Shown here: piece by piece, positions 13,136-25,590 of the stretch
Position numbering within the stretch: the first letter of the stretch is position 1
Layout: every line of letters starts with the position of its first letter
Origin: Glandiceps talaboti
Taxonomy: Eukaryota; Hemichordata; Enteropneusta; Spengelidae
DNA length: 64,000 bases
Direction: 5' to 3'
Assembly: GCF_964340395.1 (NCBI RefSeq)
Contig: NC_135555.1
Span: 12,097,246 to 12,161,245 of the forward strand
Translations under genes and position numbers: made by a program
Notes under the pieces: generated by a model
What the model saw: the letters and a program-made list of their open reading frames with translations, nothing else
Databases searched by the model: none
What the model was told of the DNA's origin: nothing

Positions 13136-14044
13136 AAGACCAGTTTCACAAAATTAAAAGAAAACAAAAATATTGACATTATAGCTGTGATGTACGCTGC
13201 CAGCATATGCAATTGAAAGTGAAGGCTGACTGAATGCTGTTTTACAAACAATGAGGATATGCAAATATCTAACATAGCACGGTTATCATCTTACAGGTCA
13301 AATTAGGGGTACACCTGAGCTGTGTTATTGTTTGTCATTCAGGTGAAATGTATTCACTGTGAACAATCTCAAGGGTGCCTAATAACCCATATTGTAAGAC
13401 TCAATCTAAGGTATGTAAAAAAGTGCACTTAGTTCTGATTCAGAACTTATGCTAATAACTGGTCAGTTTCTATTCCCGGTGTATGTACTCACCAAGATCT
13501 AATTGACGTAAATCAGTCACGCTAACAATACCCTTTTTACGATAAATTTACGACTATAGTGCAACCTTAATAACAGTTAATTTTCCAGAAAGCTATTTTT
13601 ACCAACCTAATGAAAGTTCACAATTAATCTCTTGTTCTTGTTTACAACCAAGTTTCAAAGTTTGTTAATAAACTATTATATCACATGAACCATTAGTCAA
13701 TTGAGGGTCTTCTTCTCCATGCCTAAGCTGAGATTGTAATTATACCAGCACTTGTATTTTTGTATTTTCTTTTACTTTTTTACAATTGTTTGCAAAATTA
13801 TTCATTCCGTTTGTCTTTAGCATGGTATTGTTATCTTTTGTTTTAAAAACAATACACTCTTAAAGAGTGGCGACAACTCAGAAATCTTTTTCCCACCAAC
13901 CTATCTAAGTGGAGTGATGCATACTCATAAGATGTAGGGTGCTCACTTTTTACCACTCTTTTGTTACTTTGGTGTTTGAGTCTGCTGTCCAAACCCTTTG
14001 CCCCTTCATATGTCACAAGAATGGTCTAACAGAGATTCCTTCTA

Positions 14045-14525
14045 AGTAGTAATCAACAATACCTGGTAAACCTGTCAGCAAACTACTCTCAACACAAATT
14101 TTACCTGGTGTCCGTTACTTGTGTTTCAAAGATTATGTACAGATTCAAAATTATACTTACAGTTTTAAGTTACCTTTGGTGTTAAAGTATTCATGAACAA
14201 TACCTAAATAATTGTAAACCTGTAAGCTGATATCAATACAAATTCTAACAGTGGCTGCTGTCTGTTATTTTTTGTTTCAAAATCACTTACGATTTTAAAA
14301 TTATTTCCCCTTTAAAAATTACTTTTGGTTCCAAAGTTTACTCCTGAAGAATACCTGAACAATTGTAAACTTCTCGGCTAACTGCTACTACATCTCTTGT
14401 CCGTTTCTTGTGCCTTCAAAATTACTTATAGTTTCAAAATTACTTACAGTTTAGTCCGAAACAATACCTAAACCTGCCAGCTAACTGCCATCAATAAACT
14501 CTAATCTCTTGTCCATTATTTGTGA
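14045..14525. repeat. Degenerate tandem repeat, about 4 units of 120-150 bp
   Basis: Recurring AACAATACCT, TGTAAACCTGT, TCTTGTCCGTT, TTTCAAAATTACTTACAGTT. Strongly diverged. Confidence 0.55.
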
Positions 14526-17500
14526 ATCAAGCCAATTGATGCGGCATTGACATCTTGACAAGTATACAGATCTACAAGATAAACCTAAGTCTAAAAATCT
14601 GATCAACCTGACATATCTGATTGTCAAGTTTACTGTTCAGTGGCCTTGACCATAACAATAAGTTAAACTTTCCCAGGGTGTAGCCTGGGAAGTCTATAAA
14701 TACAACATACTTTTCTCTGCACTTTCCTTTTATGATACTAACAAGTAAAAAAAAGGGGCAAAATTAGCTCTATACAGGTCTTCTTTTGCCTTTTAAGGTT
14801 TGTTTTCGAAACCTTGGCCTTGTTTTCCATCCATGCAGCTACAAAAAGTATTATTATTCAACCTTTCATTTCTAATTTTGTAATAATTTTTTTTAATTTT
14901 GCATTTACTTTGTTTTACTTGGAACATTTGTGGATTTATATTTTAATACAATTATGTCCTGTTTGCAATATTTCAAAGCCTAACATTGTCAGTATAGCAT
15001 TGGAAGAAACAATCTTTCCCCAGTACAATGACCTCCATGTCTCCTCAAGACACAGACCTTTTCTATTGGAAGTCACTGGTCCATTCTACAAAGTTAACAC
15101 TTTAAAAAGACAAGTTGAATGCTGTCAATGGATATATAGAAACTCTGGTATGAATGCACTGCACTGTTCTCTCTCCTCCACAAACATACAAATGCTATGA
15201 TAATGTCAGCTACTCAGAGCCAAGTATACTGTCTGTGAAAGATTGGAATCAATTGGATATTGTGTCTTGCAGTCACTGTAAAGTACACTTTAAGCTGAAA
15301 CTTTGATGACTGCTCACATCCTGGCACTGTGGTTCACACCAAGACAAGAACAATTCATGGCTATGTTTACCTCCCTGCAACTCATTTTACACCTGCAACC
15401 ACAGTCCATCTATTAGGTTGAGGGAGGTACTGTGCATCCCTCATGCCCCTGCACCGTACCCCCATTCTCCAAATAAAATCATCAGTCCCCTCTCTCAGTT
15501 GGAACACAGCTATAAACAAGCCACAAAATTGTATATACAATAGCAAACCAGAAACAAATAGACAGTTCCCCACTATCCAGTTTTATAAAAGGGATTATTC
15601 CAACTACGATGTCTCACTCCGAGTCACTCAAGATCACAGTGTAGTCACTAAGAAAGAGACTAAAACTGAGCCCTAGTGTAAGTACTCGGCTCTCAATATT
15701 GAACTTTTGAAAATATGAGTATCATAGTACATGGTGTATAATGTTTCAAACACAAAATTGAAAATTGGTACCTGAAATTATTTTGATAAGACTCGGTTAG
15801 TGTTATTAATAGCTTTACATTTAAAGCTTAATCTCTGTAAATCAATATTATTGTATTATCGGTACAGTATTATCCGTTATAAAAGCCAGAATTTAGACAA
15901 TAAATGCAACAGTAGCAGCAAATATAGCAAAGAGGCAGGAAATCCATACATACAAATAATTCAGTTTTAGCATTGTAAATATTCTTTATATAATCATTGC
16001 TATATACACAGGTGACTTTTAGTGTAGTCAGGGGACAATTAATGCATATTGATGTAATAGCTAGATGTCATTAAATATTCATCTTAATTGGAGTTGATAC
16101 AATTACCATAAAAGCAATTAGGTCAACTTCCTGGTTAATATATGCAGATGGTTTTCAAAAATCACAACTCAGGTGGAAATATCTACAATCTCTGAATTTA
16201 ATGAGAGTTTTATAATATTCTGATTTAAACACTGCTTTACTATATTTTCCAGTGCAGTCTCACTTTAGTATTTTTGTTAAATGTAGGTTAAATCTACCGA
16301 ATTTAATCTCGCTCGGATTTTACCAGGGTTCCCATCAAAATTATGGCATAGAAATCCTATAATGTAGTTTACCAGATTTCTACCCTCCATTACCAGGCTA
16401 TAGCCGTCACCCTGTGTAGGAATAATGAAATTCTAAAAGTGATTTCTGATAATTAAAGATTTTTTTAGTTCATAGCAAAATATTTTAATTACAAAAATAC
16501 GCTATATAACTTGGGAGGACAAATCCTATACAACCTGGGGGGGGGGGACAAGATATTCACCACTTTATTCATACTTAATACTAGCATAGTCTACAGTTTA
16601 CATTAAAAACTTAGATTGCTGCTGGATGTTATTAGATAGTTAAGTTCAGTCTATTTTTAGTATGAACAGAAAAATTACCTGGTAGTGTGTTTTTACAAGG
16701 ATTTTTAATTATTCCAGTAAGAATATGAACACTATATTTATTTATTTTTAAAAAGATATGTAGCAATTATCCAATCTCCAATGACCCAAATTGTACAACT
16801 TACCCAAATGCAGTGACCTGTGTATATGCAGAAGCTTATAAGGCCTAATAAAAAAAATTGTGTGGTTCTGATTACGCTCAATTTTAGAATAGGTGGGGTA
16901 GGTAGACTTCTATTTTATTATTTTTTTTTTTCATGTGTGAGTGTCTAGGTCAGGTAGTTTAAGTGTTTTCCATATGGTCTCTGTGTTATTGGTTTCTTCC
17001 CATCATATGTACAGCCATTACATATAGGAAGAACAGCTTTTTTATAGTCTTTTTAAGTTGATGTCAGTTTCCAAGTCCACTATTTCTGACAAGATTTTAT
17101 TATTTTTTTCTTGAACATGTAAAAAAACAAGTTTAGGGTTGTCAGTGAAAAACCAGGTGGGGTCAGATAACTGGAACCAAACAATTTTTTTTTCTAGGTC
17201 TAAGTGCAAAGTGATCATAAATTCAGTTTTATTGTATAACTCTCAACACTCATGCAGTCTTGACTGATAAAGTATATATAATAAAAATAATGAAACAGCT
17301 GAGGCTAAATTTATCTGACCTTTGACCTAAACAGCTCTAGCTCACAAAATTTAAATTTTTGAAATAAATTCATTTTTAGGACAATAATTTTGAAAAATTT
17401 GGGAAATCACTGTAATATGTGAAGGGAGGGATGTGAAATTCATAGATTTCCATGCTTCATACCATAATTTTGGTGGAAATTCCAGTAAAAAGATATAGAA

Positions 17501-18368
17501 ATGTTTTATCTACTTAACCACCTTAATAAATATACTAAATTATTGGAATTCATGCTCTTCAAAGCTTTCTCAGAGTACTTGGACCAAAATTTTACGATAT
17601 GTACCATGAACTGTTAGTTTTTCCTAACATGACTTGCTTTAGATTTCCAGACATTTTATGTGACCCAGCTGACAACATAACAGATTTTCCACAACAAAGC
17701 TATTGTACTCACAATAAAGAAATCACTCATTGTATCATGGCGATACAAGAGAGGTCCTACACCCCCTGTGACTGTATCTTTAACTATAGAACTGTTCACC
17801 CATCTCTTGACCCCTTGTATATGTGACCCAAAACACTCTATTGTTGGTTGATCCTTAACTGACTTTACAGCCACCATGCCACACCTAATATCTACTTGAG
17901 TGTTGCCTGTGATCTGGACAGTGGATTTTAAGGCTCACTGCATTTTTGTAATTTGGGTCATTTTACGACTGGTCAAGTGGCTACTAGACTTTTTCAGATA
18001 TGCATGTCAAAATTAAAAGGCACCATAACACAAGCAGACAGACAGTCTAGCTAGTCTTTTGTACATTCAGTGTATTAACATACCTTGCAGGCAAATTGAC
18101 ATTATACTCTGACCTCAGTACATACTGTATATTGAAAATGTTGTGATGTTATGGTTGACTAATATCTCCCTTTGTTTTTATGCATGCACAGTTAACAGTA
18201 CGGTCCATCTAAGGCAAAGATGTACCAAACTAGGGCACTCTGTTCTCAGAATCTCTCAATGAAAATGTATAATTTTACCAAAGAAATCCCTAATAGATGA
18301 AAAATTTTGAGTGCGTATATAGTCATTAAACCATCACTTGTGTGGTGGTCTGATATTTAAAGGACCAT
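14526..18368. other. Intergenic, nothing recognised
   Basis: AT-rich; a run of 9-10 G at about 16540. The frames at 14814-15200 (+) and 17599-17826 (+) have biased composition and no recognisable motif. Confidence 0.5.
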
Positions 18369-18492
18369 AGCCTGGAATCCATGCAAATGGGGGTGGGTGG
18401 GTGGGTGGGTGGGTGGGTGGGTGGGGGGGGGGGGGTTGTGAGAGGGGGAAATCAAAATACAACAAATCCCCCATTTGCCTGGATTCTAGGCC
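18369..18492. mobile_element. Foldback element with a GGGT-repeat core
   Basis: 25-bp arms (18369-18393 and 18468-18492) are inverted copies sharing GCCTGGAATCCA and GCAAATGGGGG with few mismatches. Between them lies a (GGGT)n tract and a G-run. Outer TTAAAGGACCA at about 18358 and TGGACCTTTAA at about 18599 may be a further inverted pair. A MITE or hairpin relic is likely. Confidence 0.45.
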
Positions 18493-19690
18493 AAAAGGAT
18501 CATGGTTCAATCTCAGGTTCTAACTTTTACTGCTGGAATTATCAAAGGCAACGCATAGGAGTTACAGTTACATCTAAATTTTAATCCTAACTGTAACTGG
18601 ACCTTTAAGGTAACAGATAATAGGGGAGGAGAGAACACACACATGAATTGACAGAATTAAGCTTTGTTCTGTGATTGGGATTATTGAAATCCATTAACTT
18701 GAATGCAATGAACCAAGGCTAATTGGGGAACAATTGAGTGTAGCTCTCAAGTCAACATAACAAAAAAGTAAAATTGAATGCAATAATTAAAGCATTCCTC
18801 TAGGGATCGTAATTATGTCCATTTGACTCACACAGTTCCAGATGAATGAGTGACAAGCACAATCAAATCAATCAACATCCATGTATGTACATGAAGAGCT
18901 GAGAAACCTGTTTTGAAATGAAGGGGAATCTGTTGAAATTTAGGCTCTCCTTAGACTTGAAGGGCTATGTTTCAATTTTGGGTCTGTGTATTTAGTGTTA
19001 TCTTATCAGTGGAGCCACAAAAATTATATGCAGAGATCATTCTTTTGTGCTCGACAAACTTTCTCTATAACTCTATCTGACAACACGGCTGAATTTCAAT
19101 CCTACCTTTTTGGCACAAAAACAGAGGTACAAACTAAATGTTGGTGTCTCTAAGGTGTTATATATACTTCAAATATGCATGTATGGATACCCATTTATAA
19201 ACACATTGACAGATATACATGTATTCAGTTTGTGCCAAACTACAAATTACTTGTGGACTAACTGCATATGAATAGATCTGGATGTGATGAAGTGGTAGAA
19301 ATTGAAAATAGATCATGGAGTGTGACATGTGCATATCATGTATTTAACATGCACATACAATGTGTACACCATGCAAACAGCATGTGCACGGCATACACAT
19401 TGCATGCACACAATGCATGCACACAATGAACAAGTAGGGGTATATATTTTAAGGGTTTACTACACAGTTTTGAAGAGTTTCCATGATATTCAGAGTTGGA
19501 TATCAAAGGATGAAAACAACCAAGACAAGAAATTATGAATTTTGCTTTCAGAAATACAACTAGAACAATTTCAGTGAATGACAAAACATTACTCAGTTGA
19601 TATCAACATTTTAAAGGGAAGGTAGAAATCTAGACTACAAGATATCTCTTACTCTCAAAAAGTTTACGTTAAAAAATACTGAAGACTTCA
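18493..19690. other. Intergenic, with CATGCACA-type low-complexity patch
   Basis: 19322-19428 is rich in alternating CATGTGCA/CATGCACA. No gene seen. Confidence 0.5.
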
Positions 19691-19706
19691 CAATAATTAA
19701 TCAGAA

Positions 19707-20121
19707 TTTATTTACATATAAAGTGTTAGAAGAAAGTTTTTCCATAAAATACATATATACAATAAAAATGATTCAGTATTTTAAAAAATGCATTCATCGT
19801 ATAAAAAATGTTTCCTTACTTGATATGAATGTAGTGAAATGCTGTTCCAGTTACCAAAGAATGATGAAATATAAATAGCATTTATCATTTAAAAAATTAA
19901 AGATAAACAAATGAATTGTTGGTTTGAATGCTGTTAGCTGGGTAATACAAAGTAGTACATGTTATTTCTGCAGAATAAATAATATAAATCACTTGTTATT
20001 ATATAAATACTAATGAATTAAAAAGTTTAATTTCAAATTCTGTAATTAACAATTTCTTTTCTAACACGATTTTCTGAGTAAATACACCTGGTTTAAAATT
20101 GCCTGAGTAAACGCACCTGGT
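19707..20121 (-). other. Likely 3' UTR of the RNF41-like gene
   Basis: The first AATAAA found on the minus strand beyond the stop codon is at 19712-19707, giving a 3' UTR of about 420-435 nt. The sequence is AT-rich and has no other feature. The end is inferred from the signal only. Confidence 0.4.
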
Positions 20122-20318
20122 CTAAATTGCTGTAATCTTTTCTCCACGTTTACAATTTCGACAGGCGCCCTTCTTACTTTCTTCAGCATCACGTTGCAGA
20201 CTTTTTAACATATCGATCAGTTCTTGCTTTTCCAGCTCCATTCGTTCCATTTCTTGTCTTCGTTTCCTCTCAGCTGCCAGAAGTGTACGTACATCCTGTT
20301 GCAGTCGGGATAGTTGCC
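20122..20318 (-). CDS. RNF41-like last exon (residues 211-275)
   Basis: Acceptor TTTTTACAG lies just above 20318. Two bases complete the split glycine codon, then 64 codons and the stop follow. The exon continues the coiled coil (QLSRLQQDVRTLLAAERKRR) and ends with CRNCKRGEKITAI. The 197-bp length fits phase 1 exactly. A near-direct duplication of about 32 bp (20082-20134) overlaps the stop region. Confidence 0.78.
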
Positions 20319-22410
20319 CTGTAAAAAGTGGACCCAGGTCACGACGGTGCTGGATGGGGTTTTGTATGACAGCCTTCAAGGCACATGATTCTCATTTGTT
20401 TGGTTTATAGCACTTCTTGCAACAAGTATTTGACAATATGGTTATATAAACATGGGCTGTTCCTAACTAGAATGGCTGAAGTTTCTTGGGAGACAGAATA
20501 TTTCAACCCCATCAGTAACTGTTTGCAAGCTTTTTACTTCTCAGGTTATTGCACGTGTGTACAGGGATTGTGTTCCTCTGGCCACTTGAATTGGTAAACC
20601 TCTTCAAAGAATTGTACAAGTTTTGGAGCACAACACTGGGCCTGTTTCCACAATTCAAAGTTACACAAAAGATTAGATCTGATATCATGAAAGATTGAGT
20701 GAATCTACAGGGCTGCTTGTGAAGGCAGACAGAGTGATATTTGTGCAAAAAATGTTTGTCTTAGAGTGCATTTTAAGACTAATGTAAGAAATGTGAAAGT
20801 TAAACTTTGCACTAAATTTCCCCTTTGGGATATTATATTTTGTTAGGGGAGCAAATACTTAATTGCAAGAAGTGGAATTTATAAGTTTGAGTTTAATTTT
20901 AGCTTGTCAATCAATTTACAAGTGAAGGAAGCTTCTAAACAAGTTTGACAATTTTGTTGTGTTGGAGTAAGAAAATATAAATCATATTACTGACAAAAAC
21001 AGCCATACATAATATTCAAAAATATAATAGAGAATTTTTCAAATAAATCATGCCATATAAGTCGGGAAAAGGAGGTGACTAAAATTGCATTTTTATTTTG
21101 TTTTTGGTGTATAATTTTCTCTTCGACCAGATGTTTAAGTTTTCAACAGAAAAATTATCATTCATAGGTTCTACATTTAGAAAACAAACAAAAATAATAC
21201 ACAACAAAACAAGTCCAAAACATGTAGTGAAAATTCCTTTAACAGTCTCAAAGGCTTCATTAATTTGTTTTAGTAAAATATATTAATAGCAATGCAGAGG
21301 GGAAGAAAGAGGTTACGAGTTAACGGCTGTACTTTACCTGGTTGCGGATTGCGAGAAAAAACTAACATCTACAGAAGCCACACTGTTAACTTTTTCTACC
21401 GCATCGTCTGCTGCGACAAAACAGTACACGAACTTCTAAAATGGTCCTGGAACGACGGATACCTAAACAAACTCAACTTCTACCCCCTTGCTTTGGGCAA
21501 AACATTACGACAGCTATTTTACCGGTCCGTCGCCCCAAGATTTGTATCTTGGCGCGCTCACTACACTGCTACTCTAAACGCTTTCTGATTGGTCAATAGT
21601 TTGAGCGCGAAAATACCATTTCGCATTGTCGTCAACTCTGTCGCTGTAAAGTAAACATTTAGCAGACGACACTGTGCAAAGCGATGAACAGGGAACTCAA
21701 CAAACTATGCTTCCTCACATCCTGACATACCAAATGGTGTCGTAAGGGGTTTCTTCAAATGTCAAACTCGAAAACTCACCTCGTAATTCGTCGATTTGCT
21801 GTTGCATATTACTGGTTTTCTGCACCATATGAGAGCGCTGCGAGTCCAGGCGTAGTTGCATTTCTTTCCTCTGGTCGTCCAACTTACATATCATTTCAGA
21901 ACGCAGAAGTTCGAGTTCTGTTCTTAGTTCGGCGATACAATTGTGGTCTTCGTCCTCTTTGCTAAGAATTGTCAGTCCACACCCTTTAGGGCAAACCTTT
22001 GTACGGAATTCACATGTTGCAAGATGTGAGTTGAGGTTTCGTCTTTCCATCACTGAGTTGCAGCCGTGACTTGGACACGAAACGCGACCAAAGTCGCAGT
22101 CGTGTTCGTGTCGTTCAACGTTTTCAAGAGTCGTTACAAAGGTGCAGCCATTGTCCGCGTTACTGCAGCAAATTTGAAGTTTATACAGATCATTTTTCAT
22201 ATACCGGAAGAGGGGTCTGAGTTGTGTTATTAACAATGTACGGCGATCCTCTGGACAGATATTTTCGTGCACCAACCATCCATGGATACAAGTCGAACAG
22301 AATGCGTGTTCACACGGTGCCTGAAGCGGGTCTTCCAGCACGTCTCGGCAGATGCAACAAAGAAGACCTTCGTTGACTTGCCCAAGGAAACGTTCTATGT
22401 CGTAGCCCAT
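20122..22410 (-). CDS. RNF41/Nrdp1-like RING and TRAF-type zinc-finger protein (275 aa)
   Basis: CDS join, minus strand: 22410-21780 (210 codons plus 1 base) then 20318-20122. The phase-1 junction is CGA G|GG, giving ELRG|QLSRLQQ in one continuous coiled coil. It is probably an E3 ubiquitin ligase. The start MGYDIERFLG mirrors Nrdp1 (MGYDVTRF). The RING ligands are C18, C21, C33, H35, C38, C41, C52 and D55, the C3HC3D variant of Nrdp1. TRAF-type fingers follow: C82/C89/H101 or H103/C105, C112/C117/H129/C133, and C140/C144/H156/C158. A charged coiled coil spans about 159-258, and a CxxC lies at C263/C266. The C-terminal USP8/ErbB3-binding domain of RNF41 is absent, so this is a paralogue of RNF41 or RNF151 type rather than the orthologue. 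Substrates are unknown. Confidence 0.82.
21292..21588 (+). other. Unrecognised 98-codon ORF inside the RNF41-like intron
   Basis: ATG to TGA in a patch richer in CpG than the surrounding intron. The translation is basic, with several cysteines near its N-terminus, and resembles no family I know. It ends in an inverted repeat (ATCTTGGCG against CGCC.CAAGAT). An ATTGG (reverse CCAAT) overlaps the stop, and E2F-like GCGCGAAAA lies at 21605-21613. The patch may be a promoter or CpG island, with the ORF arising by chance. Confidence 0.2.
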
Positions 22411-22430
22411 AACTAATGTACCTGGTTCAC
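21780..22430 (-). CDS. RNF41-like internal exon: short 5' UTR plus residues 1-210
   Basis: On the minus strand, acceptor TCGTTGCAG precedes the exon at 22430. 20 nt of leader lead to the ATG (22410-22408), and the exon ends CGAG before donor GTGAGTTT at 21780. The frame stays open upstream of the ATG, but that extension would be intronic. The exon encodes the RING, the TRAF-type fingers and the first part of the coiled coil. Confidence 0.82.
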
Positions 22431-22907
22431 CTGCAACGAAACAAAGCGAATTGACCTCCACTGTTTTGATTACGATGTTAGTAATAAATCACACTGTTGC
22501 TATCGAAGGCCTGATTCAAGTTACCCTAAAACACCCTTGGGCCACAATATCTCTATGCCTGTCTTCACTAAGAACACTTTATCTATATATTGAATTGTAA
22601 TTTTATAAATCCTTTAACCCCAAGTGTTTTAAGAAACCCCCAGGGTCTATTGAATACTCTTAAAACCAAAAGAGGCTCAGCTTATACATGCCTCAGTCCA
22701 TTACCGTGGAACGTCGGAATACCTGAATAATGGGTTCCCTGTACTAGGACAAAGGCAATGAATCATACCACTCGACTAATCTCCTAATGTAATACGGCTG
22801 CAACAACACAAAAGTAGATTTGTTTCTAAGGAGCCAATGACTAAATTACATCATAGACCCTATGATTACATTAATAAGATAGAGTTGACATAAGATGAAC
22901 TACTTAC

Positions 22908-23044
22908 CCTATTAGGAGTTGTATTGTAATGATATATATTCCAACGATGGGAGAGAGGTGTCCAGAATAGGGTCAATGTTGAACTATGTTGAGTTGTGAT
23001 GGTATGGTTGGGCGTTCGTTCGTATACCAGCTGTTGTAATTATA
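22908..23044 (-). other. Candidate non-coding 5' exon of the RNF41-like gene
   Basis: On the minus strand, acceptor CTTTTACAG precedes 23044 and a strong donor, GTAAGTAG, follows 22908. The enclosed 137 bp has no long open frame. It lies 478 bp upstream of the coding exon, whose own acceptor shows that at least one upstream exon exists. Transcript data would decide. Confidence 0.4.
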
Positions 23045-23390
23045 CTGTAAAAGCAAGAATACAATTAATGAATGCATGAATGAAGTAATATCATATTGAC
23101 AATGTGTTATTAATCACGCATTTGTATAATTATAGTGATGTTACAGTGGACACGAAAAATAAACAGAAGATTGCAGTTGCACGCATGTAAACTTACATAT
23201 AAATGCATGCAACCCGTACATATACGCGTTTTTGATAATGATGTGTATTTTTTCATTACAAAGCAGATGCTATATATTGTACCGGTCACAAAGTGATAAA
23301 AGATATCACTTTAGTGATGAAGCTATGTAGATGTCAACATTTTAGTAATTATCGTATTGTAACTGCAGGAGGGCGCTATTTATTCCCCGT

Positions 23391-23404
23391 GTTTCCATGG
23401 CAAC
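23391..23404. promoter_or_regulatory. RFX X-box-like palindrome
   Basis: GTTTCCATGGCAAC fits the RFX X-box consensus (GTNRCC, 0-3 bases, RGYAAC) with a minor departure. It lies 347 bp upstream of the candidate non-coding exon of the RNF41-like gene. Function is inferred; in other animals X-boxes often mark ciliary genes. Confidence 0.35.
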
Positions 23405-25058
23405 CGGACTCAACAAATCAATTAATTTCAGAGGACATGATAATGAGTTGAATTGTTTGAGAATTTTTAGGAATCCTGGGATGAGAACACGACACGTTTT
23501 GACAAGAATTAATTTTACTCAATAGTGATATTTGTTAACATATTAATTTTTAAAAAGCACACAAAAAAACATATTAATTCATCTGATGTAACCCCGGTGT
23601 GGTATTTGTGTATCACACAAACATCTGCTACAAATTCATATAACGTGCTTTCTTTTCTAAATTTTACCAGTTAACGAATTTAATGTAGACAGGAAACCCA
23701 AGTAATTTCCTTTTTCAACGATGACAGAATCCAATATCAATTATTCAAAGGGTTATAAACCAGATATAAAATATTTGGATGGACTGAACGAATTAATGTA
23801 AATGGAGGGAACAACTGCCTAGTTTTCCAGTTTTACAATAAAACCACCGTCACTTGAAACAGAGTGTCGTCAGGCTCGAGATAGTCTAGAGATTGTCCAT
23901 TGTTGTTGTTTTTTTTAATCTGAAGATGATAGCCTCTAGACTAAGCTCGATACAAATCTGTACTTCGTCTCTGCCAAGGGCAAATATGGGCCCAAGAGTA
24001 CAATGATTACTTTAATGTCTCACTCGTTGTTTTATGAGCCTTTGTTCACTTGATAAGATGTACAAATGGTACTGTACTATTATGCTATCATTTTATGATC
24101 CCTTCAATCATGTCAATACTGAGTTTGACAACTGCAAACTTGAACTTGCCGATATATTTATGGGAGGGGGGGTTCTTTTACTTTGCAGATTACATCATAA
24201 TGGTGGCATTACTGTGTCTAAAGCTATGATAATAGTCTACATTGACTATCGGGCTGCCAAACTGCCATCGTTGAGTCAATAAGAATGATACATCAATCAT
24301 AAAAGACATACATAAACCAATGTCAAATCCCAACCACTTTGACGATTTAGCATTGGGGAAGTATTCCTCTCCGAATACCAATTTAGAATACTAGCTAGTT
24401 TCGTGGAATCAACTTACAACCGGACGATTTTGCGGGTTCATAACCTACTTTTCCCGAAATTAAATACCTATTGATCCAAGGTACAAATAGAATGAATCAA
24501 ATCTAAGGGTGTGAGATTAAAAGCTGTCCAAAGTAGTAGTTGCCATTACTCGTGATAGAAGGTGGCGAATCCTTGACCACTGATTATGTTGTCCTTAATT
24601 GCCTTTGTTCTTGGATAAACATGGTCCTTGTTAGTAGACGTATCGAAATTTTATTTGTCCAATGGCCTTTCTCAAATCCCTGAATGTCCTACCTCTCCCA
24701 GCATTAGTAGTTCTTGGGTGGTAAAACAGTGGAGTGCTCAACAAACAAAGTTATATTTTAATGGATGAATGTAAGGACATTCGACTTTGCTATTGATAAC
24801 AACACGTGCGTACGTTGTTTTCGTGTGTATAAAGCTCCTTCCTCGTGTAATGCTATTAATGTAATTTCCCATTCATCAAATCTCACCCCCTTATTTTCAT
24901 TTGTCCTCGTAACCCCTATCCATAAGTGGTATGACCTGATCATACTTTATGGGTAATCTAAGCACTCTCCATAAGTTTTTTCCGAACTCTTCAGAAAGTT
25001 TGTAAGATTTTTTCCAGTAAATTTTACACTGCCTAGAAACATCCTTTTCAAACACATT

Positions 25059-25080
25059 ATTTTTTCACATGTGAAAAAAT
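25059..25080. repeat. Perfect 22-bp palindrome
   Basis: Self-complementary around CACATGTG with six-base T and A runs on either side. Could be an E-box/bHLH site or simply an AT-rich cruciform. No gene is adjacent. Confidence 0.6.
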
Positions 25081-25554
25081 GTTATAAGTCCTATAATATC
25101 ATTGAAGAGGATAGACAAAAATTGTTTCCTTTGTCTGGGATATGAAAAAACATGGTTCAGCATAAAATGAACATTTCAATCTAATTTCAAGGATATCCTT
25201 CTCGATCAGTCTGACCAGAGTCTGACAAAAGTAATAAAGACATCCCCTGGTCCTCAGGGAATCCAGTGTATACCCAAGAAGCACATTACATATCTTCACT
25301 TTATGTCTCAAATACTTTAAATTCCAACACGGCTGTCGAACTATCCACAACAATGTTGAACAACCACCAGTTTGATTAATTATATAAGCTAAAACACGAT
25401 CAAAGAATTACTCATCGGTTATTCCTTTTTCTTCATTAAGACTTCCAAAATATTTTCCAAACCGAATAATTTCAAAAATCCCGTCACCCCCACTTTTTCT
25501 CGCGCAGACAATACTTTTCCGCCTTGGGCTAACGGAGTACAGTGGAGGCGAGTC

Positions 25555-25590
25555 TATATGACCGGAAGTGACGAAATCACAGGTAGCGCT
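25555..25590. promoter_or_regulatory. ETS plus CRE-half-site cluster (possible promoter)
   Basis: ACCGGAAGTGACG (about 25561-25573) combines an ETS core (CCGGAAGT) with a CRE half site (TGACG). The pair is common in housekeeping promoters. It sits in a locally CpG-containing stretch upstream of the RNF41-like gene. No transcript start can be fixed from sequence. Confidence 0.25.

Noticed and set aside
14814-15200. 128-codon plus-strand frame
   Set aside because: Hydrophobic, AT-driven composition, no motif and no splice context that I can support.
17599-17877. Overlapping frames on both strands suggesting a gene
   Set aside because: No splice sites, motif or family match; probably chance in a less AT-rich patch.
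22411-22461. N-terminal extension of the RING protein
   Set aside because: Begins with GTG and crosses a clear 3' splice site; the family starts at MGYD.
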